Source of the DNA: Candidatus Magasanikbacteria bacterium CG_4_10_14_0_2_um_filter_37_12
Lineage (GTDB): Bacteria > Patescibacteriota > Patescibacteriia > Magasanikbacterales > UBA922
Assembly (NCBI GenBank): GCA_002793015.1
Contig: PFPK01000016.1
Coordinates: 1 to 38,015 of the forward strand
DNA length: 38,015 bases
Reading direction: 5' to 3'
The notes under the pieces were generated by a model, which saw only the letters and a program-made list of their open reading frames with translations, ran no database searches and was not told where the DNA came from. The position numbers and the translations under genes were made by a program. Shown here one piece after another: positions 1 to 10,361 of this stretch (positions within the stretch are counted from its first letter, which is position 1; every line of letters begins with the position of its first letter).

Positions 1-116
1 TTGATTTTTCTAATCTATTTTTTATCCAAATTGATAAGAAAAATTGTAATAACAATACACAAATTGTAATAATAGAAAATTGAAAACTATTAAATTGTAT
101 TATTATATTTTTCATA

Positions 117-1211
117 TTATTTTTGTGGTTTTTTATTTTTAATAACTATACGAACATAAACTGGCTTTCCCTTTATTGCACCATCTTTATCTTTAATAAG
201 TCCATGTTCTTTAAATGGAACATTATTATTTTTACGAATATCATTAGAACTAATTATTTGAAACTGACTAGGATTATACTTATCAAGAAAAGTGACTGGA
301 ACACCCATTGCATCTTTGTAGTCCATCGGTATATCACTCACCTTATTAACATTAATGGCTTCATAATTGTCATATTCCGGATATTCATTTTTTGAATATT
401 TTTTATATAGCGTAATTTCTTGTTGACGCTTTACTGTATCTAAATTTGTGAACCATACAACACGCCCCATACTAAAATATTTAACACCATTAACAATCTT
501 TTTCCTTGTTTCTGTTGGAATATCATAATCCATAGGAACTTGAAACCATTTTGTTCCACCATTATCATAACCGAGCCACAATTTATCTTCTTTGATCAAT
601 TTAAAAGTTTCTTTATAAGTGATAGCGTTTTGATCACCTAGAATCAAAAATTTTTTATTATATTCAACTAACTGTGCAACATATTCTCTAAACAATGAAA
701 ATGGCGGATTTGTTACAACAATATCTGCTTGTTTTAAAAGCTCAACACTTTCTTCACTTCTAAAATCTCCGTCATATTTTAATGGAGTCCATTCGTTATT
801 TTTATTAGCCTTTAACTGCTGTGCAATATCACGCAAATCAAATGCACCATCACCGTCTAAATCACTAACTTCATTGATAATGAATTTATTTGCTGTTACT
901 TTTGGACGACCTTTTGGCTTGGCTAGCGTTTTGTCGTCTCCAAATAATGATAATTGTGTATTGGCAATTGGTGATGGCTTGTAGCTCGTAGCGATAAGTT
1001 GCTTTAAACCTAAGGCATTAAAATTTGAGGCAAAGTATTTAAAAAAGTTACTTTCAAAAGGATCATCACAATTGCAATATACAACCTTGTTACGAAATTG
1101 TTCTTTATAGTGTTTTAACTCCTTTTCAATATCAACAAGCTGAGTATAAAACTCATCTTTTTTCGCCCTATGTGCTTTATGTAAATTGTTATTTAAAGTT
1201 GTCTTGACCAT
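117..1211 (-). CDS. EcoRI-type adenine-specific DNA methyltransferase
   Basis: 364 aa ORF; N-terminal AKKDEFYTQLVDIEKELKHY..NKVVYCNCDDPFESNFFKYF and the NPPF catalytic motif are typical of the EcoRI methylase family. Confidence 0.88.
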   Translation of the reverse strand: MVKTTLNNNLHKAHRAKKDEFYTQLVDIEKELKHYKEQFRNKVVYCNCDDPFESNFFKYFASNFNALGLKQLIATSYKPSPIANTQLSLFGDDKTLAKPKGRPKVTANKFIINEVSDLDGDGAFDLRDIAQQLKANKNNEWTPLKYDGDFRSEESVELLKQADIVVTNPPFSLFREYVAQLVEYNKKFLILGDQNAITYKETFKLIKEDKLWLGYDNGGTKWFQVPMDYDIPTETRKKIVNGVKYFSMGRVVWFTNLDTVKRQQEITLYKKYSKNEYPEYDNYEAINVNKVSDIPMDYKDAMGVPVTFLDKYNPSQFQIISSNDIRKNNNVPFKEHGLIKDKDGAIKGKPVYVRIVIKNKKPQK

Positions 1212-1216
1212 ATTTT

Positions 1217-1426
1217 TTATTTCATTAAGTCATCCAAGCTAACACCAAAAGCGTCTGCTATTTTTTTAACAGTATCTATACGAGGATCTGGCGTTGACCC
1301 TGCTTCAATTTTTACAATCGTGTGAAAAGCAAGATTTGCCCTTTTTGAAAGCACATCTTGAGAGATGTCAAGCTTGTTTCTATATTTTTTTATATTATCT
1401 GCAATAACAGTCTTTCTTTTTTGTAT
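1217..1426 (-). CDS. XRE-family HTH regulator, start codon unclear
   Basis: Open frame reads QKRKTVIADNIKKYRNKLDISQDVLSKRANLAFHTIVKIEAGSTPDPRIDTVKKIADAFGVSLDDLMK*; no ATG/GTG/TTG between the upstream TAA and the HTH. Confidence 0.65.
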   Translation of the reverse strand: MQKRKTVIADNIKKYRNKLDISQDVLSKRANLAFHTIVKIEAGSTPDPRIDTVKKIADAFGVSLDDLMK

Positions 1427-1479
1427 ATTGTATAGTTATACTATTACTTATGATTATAGTATATAGATTTTTAAGTTGA

Positions 1480-1650
1480 CAGTCAATAAAAATAACCCGC
1501 ATTAAAGATACACATTTAGAAATAAAACCTATAAATTTAGATAATATTGATGAAAAACAAGAATATACTGTTTTTGATGCTATAAGAGACAATAAAGAAA
1601 AAGATAACAAAGCAAAAGATTTGGTAAAAATTTTACAAAAGACTATCTAA
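1480..1650 (+). pseudogene. Putative antitoxin remnant upstream of RelE-like toxin
   Basis: Open frame ..ITRIKDTHLEIKPINLDNIDEKQEYTVFDAIRDNKEKDNKAKDLVKILQKTI* with no start codon; an in-frame TGA lies just upstream; directly precedes the toxin frame. Confidence 0.45.
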
Positions 1651-1654
1651 GTTT

Positions 1655-1887
1655 ATGGACAAGATAGAAAAATTACTTAAAAAAATAAGTAAAAAACAAA
1701 GAGAATTTCTTTTAGGAGTGAACAAAAAAATATTAAGTGAAAAAATGAAGGATTAAATATTAAAAAATTAAAAGACACTGATTTTTATAAATTGAGATCT
1801 GGAAGATTTAGAGTAATATATCACAAAGAAAGTAAAGAAATTATTATTGATGCAATTAAGCTAAGAGATGAAAATACTTACAAATAA
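1655..1887 (+). pseudogene. Frameshifted RelE/ParE-family toxin
   Basis: MDKIEKLLKKISKKQREFLLGVNKKILSEKMKD* continues in another frame as GLNIKKLKDTDFYKLRSGRFRVIYHKESKEIIIDAIKLRDENTYK*; together they give a full RelE-like toxin with a ~1-bp deletion near 1750. Confidence 0.75.
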
Positions 1888-2003
1888 TATAAAGTTCAGA
1901 TCAACTGCGGAAGGAGCGGAACGATGTTGGAATGTGGATGACCGAGGTTAATCTATTTTGGTTACGTTTCCCACTAATTACCTTATTTTAGCAATTATAT
2001 AAT

Positions 2004-2033
2004 AAAATAACCCTATTGTATGGGGGTTATTTT
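2004..2033 (-). terminator. Intrinsic terminator downstream of tRNA-Ser
   Basis: AAAATAACCC ... GGGTTATTTT stem-loop. Confidence 0.7.
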
Positions 2034-2038
2034 GTGTG

Positions 2039-2125
2039 CGGAAGGTGAGGGATTTGAACCCTCGAAGGGCTTTCACCCTTACCACCTTTCCAAGGTGGCG
2101 CACTAGACCACTATGCGAACCTTCC
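2039..2125 (-). tRNA. tRNA-Ser (anticodon GGA)
   Basis: Minus strand GGAAGGTTCGCATAGTGGTCTAGTGCGCCACCTTGGAAAGGTGGTAAGGGTGAAAGCCCTTCGAGGGTTCGAATCCCTCACCTTCCG; long variable arm, GGTTCGAATCC T-loop; CCA not encoded. Confidence 0.93.
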
Positions 2126-2179
2126 TTAACTCAAAAGGACAATACCAAAATATTGTCCTTAAGTCAATCAACAAAACAA

Positions 2180-3538
2180 TTATTTAGAACGAAATTCATT
2201 GATAATTTGCATTGTTGATTCTTCACTATCTACAATCTGATATAATTCGTCATCTTCATCAGAAATAGTTTCTAACTTATGAACAAAAATAGTTTTTATT
2301 ACTTCATGAATTGGTTGCCAATATTCTCTCCCCAAAAGAATGACTGGCACACGTTGCATCTTACCAGTCTGAATAAGAGTCAATACCTCAAATAAATGGT
2401 GCAAAGTTCCAAATCCGCCAGGATAAAATATAAAAGCTTTGGACGGAGCAGTGATAATAAGTTTTCTTGTAAAAGGAAACTGAAACATAATGGACTTCAT
2501 AACATATGAATTCATTGATGAACTACCGTATACTTCCAAACCAACACCAAGCGACTGTCCGCCAGCCTCCATTGCCCCCTTGTTTGCTGCCTCGCTAATC
2601 CCGATGCCTCCACCAGTGACTACACTATACTTGTCTTCAGCCAACATCGCCCCTATTTTGTAAGCAGATTTATAAAATTTGTTGTTTTGATCCATGTGTC
2701 TTGTACCAAGTACGGTAACATCTTCTACCAAACCAGTAAGAAATTCAAACCCCGACACCAGCTCAGCCATGATACGAAAAATCTTCCAATCGATGTTCTT
2801 TTGTCCACTATGAAAATTCATTGGTGATAAATCACATTCCAAAGATTTTGTGCCTTGTTTATTGATGATATTTATGGTCTCTTCTGGAGTATTCACAATG
2901 TACCATTTATCTATTTGGACTTTCTTCTTTTGATCAAAAGTTGAACATTTACTTTTCAAAAATTCAACAATTGGTTCCCAATATTCACGCCCAACCAAAA
3001 TAATAGGTATGTCACACATCTTACCAAGCTCAATACTGTTGACCACTTCAAAAAACTCATCTAACGTTCCAAATCCACCAGGAAAATATACAAAAGCGTG
3101 AGCTGGACTAGTCATCATTACTTTGCGAGTAAAAAAATAATAAAAAGCAATAGACTTTTGGACATAAGGATTGATGCGTTGTTCAAAAGGAAGCTGGATA
3201 TTAAGACCTGCAGATTCTCCGCCAGCCTCAAACGATCCTCTATTGGCTGCCTCCATAATTCCAGGCCCTCCTCCTGTGACTGTAGTAAATTCATTTTTTG
3301 CTAAAAGAGACCCAAGTTCTCTTGCTAGATCATAATATATTTCGCCTTCCTTAAATCTGGCTGAACCAAAAACAGTGACTTCATTTTCAAGCGAATTCAT
3401 AAACTCATAACCTTCCACAAATTCTGCCATAATCCTAAAGATTCGCCAAGTATCACGATAGTCACCTGTCTCATTAAGACTATAACTAAAGTCTTTCTTA
3501 GAGTGATCTTTTAATTTTTTTATTGTTTCTTTGCGCAT
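2180..3538 (-). CDS. Tandem two-domain LOG/TIGR00730-like Rossmann protein
   Basis: Two LOG repeats: GGGPGIMEAANRG..PGGFGTLDEFFE and GGGIGISEAANKG..PGGFGTLHHLFE. Confidence 0.85.
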   Translation of the reverse strand: MRKETIKKLKDHSKKDFSYSLNETGDYRDTWRIFRIMAEFVEGYEFMNSLENEVTVFGSARFKEGEIYYDLARELGSLLAKNEFTTVTGGGPGIMEAANRGSFEAGGESAGLNIQLPFEQRINPYVQKSIAFYYFFTRKVMMTSPAHAFVYFPGGFGTLDEFFEVVNSIELGKMCDIPIILVGREYWEPIVEFLKSKCSTFDQKKKVQIDKWYIVNTPEETINIINKQGTKSLECDLSPMNFHSGQKNIDWKIFRIMAELVSGFEFLTGLVEDVTVLGTRHMDQNNKFYKSAYKIGAMLAEDKYSVVTGGGIGISEAANKGAMEAGGQSLGVGLEVYGSSSMNSYVMKSIMFQFPFTRKLIITAPSKAFIFYPGGFGTLHHLFEVLTLIQTGKMQRVPVILLGREYWQPIHEVIKTIFVHKLETISDEDDELYQIVDSEESTMQIINEFRSK

Positions 3539-3543
3539 AGTAT

Positions 3544-4992
3544 TCAGATTTCCGAATAATTTTTTAAGACAATCCGGATTGTATGACCAAGCGATAATAC
3601 ATTAATTTCCCCAAGTCTAGGTCCCATTATCTGCATTCCCACCGGCAAACCAGCCTTTGTTTCACCTACAGGAACAGAAAGCCCTGGAATACCAGCTACT
3701 GCAGCAGGCGACATAAAGACATCCGCCAGATACATGGCAAGCACGTCATCCTTTTTTTCATCAAGATTAAAGGCTGGAAATGGTGAGGTTGGTGTAACTA
3801 ACAGATCTACTTGTTCAAATGCTTGTTCAAAATCTTGTATAATAAGAGTTCTTACTTTTTGAGCTTTGCGATAATAGGCATCATAATAGCCAGCTGACAG
3901 AGCATAAGTACCAATCATAATGCGACGTTTTACTTCTTCTGGAAAACCTTGCCCCCGAGACTTGGCATAAACGTCATACAAATTATCAGCATCGGCTTGA
4001 GCACCATAACGAATTCCATCGAGCCTGCCAAGATTAGAACTGTCTTCGCTCGGTACCGCAATATAATAAACAGGAATAGCGTATTTGGTATGTGGCAAAG
4101 AAACTTCTACAATCTCATGTCCTATGTTTTCCAATTCCTTAATTTTAATCTCAATCTTATCTTTCACCTCAGTGTCTAAACCTTCCAATTCCATATATTC
4201 TTTTGGAATCCCGATTTTAAATTTTTGACTTTTGACTTTCAGCTTTTGGCTATACTCCGGCACAACGTCCGGCACAGTAGTAGCATCCATAGCATCCTCC
4301 CCCGCCATAATCTCCATCAAAATGGCTACATCTTCCACAGTTTTGGCCATCGGACCAACTGTATCAAATGAGCTAGCCATTGGCATGATACCATAACGAG
4401 AATTTCGTCCATAGCTAGGTCGCAGACCGACTACACCACAAAAGCTAGCAGGATAGCGAATTGAACCACCTGTGTCTTCAGCAATAGAAAATATACACTG
4501 GTGATCAGCCAAAGCTGCTGCTGCCCCGCCTGATGATCCGCCAGCGACTTTACTCTCGTCATGAGGGTTACGAACTGGTCCATACATCGAATTTTCATTA
4601 CTAGCTCCATGACCAAAAGCATCGCAGTTTGTTTTTCCAAGTAGCACTGTCCCTTGTCTTCTAATTTTGGTAATCACGGTTGCTTCGTATGGTGCGATAT
4701 AATTATCAAGGATTTTGGCACTTCCAGTAGAACGCACACCTTTTACACAAATGGCATCTTTTACTGAAAAAGGAATACCCGTCAACATTTGCTGTTTACC
4801 ATCCTCAATCATCTTGTCTGCTTTCTTTGCTTCTTCTAGTGCCAAATCTTCCGTAACAGTAATAAAAGCATTAATGATTTCATTACGCTCTTTTATTCTT
4901 TTTAAACAAGCTTGAGTGAGATCAACCGAAGAAAAGTCTCCATTTTTGAGACCTTCATGGGCTTGTACGATTGTTAGTTGATTTAATTTCAT
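3544..4992 (-). CDS. gatA: Asp-tRNA(Asn)/Glu-tRNA(Gln) amidotransferase subunit A
   Basis: Amidase signature GGSSGGAAAALAD..EDTGGSIRYPASFCGVVGLRPSYGRNSRYG; start placed at MKLNQLT. Confidence 0.96.
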   Translation of the reverse strand: MKLNQLTIVQAHEGLKNGDFSSVDLTQACLKRIKERNEIINAFITVTEDLALEEAKKADKMIEDGKQQMLTGIPFSVKDAICVKGVRSTGSAKILDNYIAPYEATVITKIRRQGTVLLGKTNCDAFGHGASNENSMYGPVRNPHDESKVAGGSSGGAAAALADHQCIFSIAEDTGGSIRYPASFCGVVGLRPSYGRNSRYGIMPMASSFDTVGPMAKTVEDVAILMEIMAGEDAMDATTVPDVVPEYSQKLKVKSQKFKIGIPKEYMELEGLDTEVKDKIEIKIKELENIGHEIVEVSLPHTKYAIPVYYIAVPSEDSSNLGRLDGIRYGAQADADNLYDVYAKSRGQGFPEEVKRRIMIGTYALSAGYYDAYYRKAQKVRTLIIQDFEQAFEQVDLLVTPTSPFPAFNLDEKKDDVLAMYLADVFMSPAAVAGIPGLSVPVGETKAGLPVGMQIMGPRLGEINVLSLGHTIRIVLKNYSEI

Positions 4993-5041
4993 AAAAAACA
5001 AAGTATACAGAGTACACAGAGTAATTTTTAGACTATTCTGC

Positions 5042-5341
5042 TTATTCTGCCTGAAAGACAGCTTTCACCTTCAACAAATTCCCTTGCTTCTCTGGAAATT
5101 GAGTAATAATATTTTTCCTTACTTCTTCATCACAATCAGCCACTTTATCCTCTCGAAAAACATCCTCAAGCCCAGTCACCTGGCACGTTTCTTCAACAAC
5201 AGTCGTATCCACTTCATTCAACATATCTATATAATCCAAAATAACCGAGATCTGCTTGGCATACATGGTTTTTTCTGACTCGCTCAGGTCGAGACGAGCT
5301 AGAGTAGCTATTTGTTCTATTTGTTGTGGTGAAAGTTGCAT
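5042..5341 (-). CDS. gatC: Asp/Glu-tRNA amidotransferase subunit C
   Basis: 99 aa; IATLARLDLSESEK...ILDYIDMLNEVDT, upstream of gatA. Confidence 0.93.
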   Translation of the reverse strand: MQLSPQQIEQIATLARLDLSESEKTMYAKQISVILDYIDMLNEVDTTVVEETCQVTGLEDVFREDKVADCDEEVRKNIITQFPEKQGNLLKVKAVFQAE

Positions 5342-5370
5342 AATAACTCTATTTTACCTTATTATCATTT

Positions 5371-7512
<2,142 letters not shown>

Positions 7513-7593
7513 TTTATCTTACTAAAGTAGTTTGTATGCGATGATGCGATCAAATATAAAGGTTTGAGTTACACTGTACAACACTTATAATTC

Positions 7594-8370
7594 TTACAAA
7601 TCAGGCCTTCTTTCTTCAAAGAGATCATTAAACTCATTTATCTTCTTATTATTTGCCTGAATTTCATCAATTTCAATAATTGAAACACTGCTAATATCTT
7701 TTGGAGCAGACGAATAAACTTTACCATCATATCCAATTACTTGACTTCCGCCAGTAAATGTAAAATCATCATCGCCTCTATTCTCTTGTCCCACTCTATT
7801 TGCAGTGATAGCAAATATTCGGTTTTCAAGACACCTTGTCACCATCGCAGATTGGCAATACGGCATTACGAGGTTGGCTGGATGGGCAAGGACTTGCATA
7901 CCTTGTAATGATAATGTCCTACATACCTCTGGAAACATCCAGTCAAAACATATCATAATCCCAACTTGCACACCATTGATATCGTATACTTTGAGAGGTT
8001 TGTCTCCAGGTGTAAACCACTTTTTTTCTTTATAAAAAAGATGTAACTTTCTGTACGTATCAATTACTTTATTCCCTGATACAATCAACGATGAATTAAA
8101 TATTTTATTCCCCTCTTTTTCTACAAAACCTCCCACAACCGTGGCACCAGTCTTGTGTGAAATTTCTTTTAGAAAATCAGCAGTTATTTCATCTTGTAAT
8201 TCTGCAACTTCTGTAGCCTCTTCCTTTGACACAAAAGTATAGCCAGTGGCAAACAGCTCTGGTAGTACAATAAGATCAGCAGTGACTCTCACTAATAATG
8301 AACGGACTTCTTCAAAATTATTTTGTTTTTCTCCAAAGATAGGAGAATTTTGTACGTAACCAACTTTCAT
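7594..8370 (-). CDS. Carbon-nitrogen hydrolase (nitrilase superfamily)
   Basis: E-K-C triad context: LPELFATGY, YRKLHLF, GIMICFDWMFPE. Confidence 0.9.
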   Translation of the reverse strand: MKVGYVQNSPIFGEKQNNFEEVRSLLVRVTADLIVLPELFATGYTFVSKEEATEVAELQDEITADFLKEISHKTGATVVGGFVEKEGNKIFNSSLIVSGNKVIDTYRKLHLFYKEKKWFTPGDKPLKVYDINGVQVGIMICFDWMFPEVCRTLSLQGMQVLAHPANLVMPYCQSAMVTRCLENRIFAITANRVGQENRGDDDFTFTGGSQVIGYDGKVYSSAPKDISSVSIIEIDEIQANNKKINEFNDLFEERRPDL

Positions 8371-8382
8371 AAATAATAAAAA

Positions 8383-9099
8383 TTATAAATCATGCTTCCT
8401 CAATACAACCTCTCTCCCCTCCTCGTACTTCCTCACCTTCCCAGCGACCCCAGGTAGCCACCTCAAAGGTTTCTGGTAAGCAATACGTGGCAACCAAGAA
8501 CTAATTCTTCCACTCTTCACAATACTAAATAAATATTCATCAATCCACACGCCTTTCTTACCCTGCTCGAGCATCGTCAACCACAAATCCCAATCCTGGA
8601 AGCGCCTCAGATTCTCGTCAAACCTAGGAAAAACATCTTTCCTAATCAAACTAGTGGTATGAATAAAATTATTTTTCTTCAATTCTGACTCATCAAACAG
8701 ACGAGATGACATTTTTTTATTTTGAAAATTGAAAATTGAAAATTGAAAATTACAATATGAATAGCTAGCTTCTTTATTCTTTTCTAATGCACTGTACATC
8801 TTCTCGATCATCTCCGGGTTCCCCACAATATCCGCATCCCAAAAAATCACATACTCCCCTTTTGATAATTCAAAACCCTTATTCCTCGCCACCGGAGCCC
8901 CCATATTTTCTTGTCGTAAAACTTCAATAGGAAACCTGAAGTCTGAAGTCTGAAAGTTGAAAGCTGGCTCGCTTCCGTCATCCACAACAACCACTTCCAA
9001 ATTATCATAAATCTGCTTTTCAATAGAATCCAAAACGGCTCTCAACAATTTCTGAGACTGATTATATACTGGAATAATTATACTAACCAACTGATCCAT
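8383..9099 (-). CDS. Family 2 glycosyltransferase
   Basis: VSIIIPVYNQSQKLLRAVLDSI..VVVDDGS..GEYVIFWDADI. Confidence 0.92.
   Translation of the reverse strand: MDQLVSIIIPVYNQSQKLLRAVLDSIEKQIYDNLEVVVVDDGSEPAFNFQTSDFRFPIEVLRQENMGAPVARNKGFELSKGEYVIFWDADIVGNPEMIEKMYSALEKNKEASYSYCNFQFSIFNFQNKKMSSRLFDESELKKNNFIHTTSLIRKDVFPRFDENLRRFQDWDLWLTMLEQGKKGVWIDEYLFSIVKSGRISSWLPRIAYQKPLRWLPGVAGKVRKYEEGREVVLRKHDL
8722..8749. repeat. 7-bp tandem repeat (TTGAAAA)x4 inside GT2
   Basis: Four perfect TTGAAAA copies, encoding FQFSIFNFQ on the coding strand. Confidence 0.95.
8936..8963. repeat. 7-bp-period degenerate repeat inside GT2
   Basis: CTGAAGT CTGAAGT CTGAAAG TTGAAAG. Confidence 0.9.
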
Positions 9100-9138
9100 A
9101 AGTGTTTAGACATTTAAAATGTTCAAATGTTTAGGTGT

Positions 9139-10308
9139 TTAAAGTAAATTTATCCCACCGCTGTCTTCTTTCTTCAGCCAAAGCTCCAACCTCTTCAACT
9201 GATTTTTCCATTGAAAACTACTCTTGATCCTGTCCTTGGCATGATGCCCCAAATCAAAAGCAAATTTCTTATTGCGTAACAAATCTACAATTGTATTAAT
9301 TACTAAAAGATCACCTTTAAAAATATCCACTACCATACCAGTCTGAGTGTTTAACACCGCTTCCTCTACACCGCCACTTCGGCCTGCTACAGAAGGTAAA
9401 CCACAAGCTGCTGCTTCAAGAAATACCAGACCCAACCCTTCTTCTCTCCCTTCGTCAGGATGAGTAAGAAGTATAAATAAATCAGAAACGTAATAAAATT
9501 TTTTCAATTCACCATAAGGAACTTCTCCAACAAATCGGACTACATTTTGCAAATCTTTTTTTTGTATTTCTTTAAAAATTTCTTCTTTCTTTGGCCCATC
9601 ACCAACAATAATCCAGACTAAATGAGGTATGTGCTTTAAAATCTCTGGAATCATGCGAATAAGATGTGGAAATCCTTTGCCATCTGTTAGGCGTGCAACT
9701 GACAAAATTACTTGTTTTCCTTGAAGGGCATAGAGCGAACGTAATTTTTCCAACTCCTCTTTTGGTGGGCTAACCAACAAATCTTTGTTAGGGCATGGGT
9801 AAAGAACCAATGATTTATTTTCAAATTCTGGCAAGACACTCAAAAATCTATGCTGGAGGGACTGACTATTGAAGACCAGCTCCTCAGCATTATCCGCCAC
9901 CATCTTGACCATCTTACTTTTCCAAGCTGTTTTTCTACCAACTACCAAATCAGTGCCATGAGAAAAAAGCAAAAATGGAATTTTTAATAATTTTTTGATC
10001 ATTATTCCTACATAACCCACAGGAAGAATGTGGTGAACCATTATTATCTCAATTTTTTCTTTCTTAACAATCCACAATACTTGCCAAAATAACTTCAACC
10101 ATCTTGGCCAAACAAATTTTGGATAAAGTAATTTTTTTCTAATTATTTTATAACTCAAATTATTATCAAATTCTTTTTGCCTCTTATGCCTCGGTGCTAA
10201 TACCACCATCTTATTAGAATCAAAAGAAGACGCCATTTCATGAACATAAGTAGCAATGCCGCCGACTGTTGGCGGGTATTCAAAGGTAATAATTAGTGTT
10301 TTTTTCAT
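9139..10308 (-). CDS. GT4-type glycosyltransferase (group 1)
   Basis: GGIATYVHEMA..HGTDLVVGRK..SVARLTDGKGFPHLI..EGLGLVFLEAAACGLPSVAGRSGGV. Confidence 0.93.
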   Translation of the reverse strand: MKKTLIITFEYPPTVGGIATYVHEMASSFDSNKMVVLAPRHKRQKEFDNNLSYKIIRKKLLYPKFVWPRWLKLFWQVLWIVKKEKIEIIMVHHILPVGYVGIMIKKLLKIPFLLFSHGTDLVVGRKTAWKSKMVKMVADNAEELVFNSQSLQHRFLSVLPEFENKSLVLYPCPNKDLLVSPPKEELEKLRSLYALQGKQVILSVARLTDGKGFPHLIRMIPEILKHIPHLVWIIVGDGPKKEEIFKEIQKKDLQNVVRFVGEVPYGELKKFYYVSDLFILLTHPDEGREEGLGLVFLEAAACGLPSVAGRSGGVEEAVLNTQTGMVVDIFKGDLLVINTIVDLLRNKKFAFDLGHHAKDRIKSSFQWKNQLKRLELWLKKEDSGGINLL

Positions 10309-10361
10309 AGGGAGTTAAGTAGATAGTTGATAAGTAAATACTTTATGACTTTATAAACTTT

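Noticed and set aside
1395-1610. 71-aa minus-strand ORF at the left edge
   Set aside because: Overlaps the XRE HTH frame and the antitoxin frame, and its sequence is low complexity; likely spurious.
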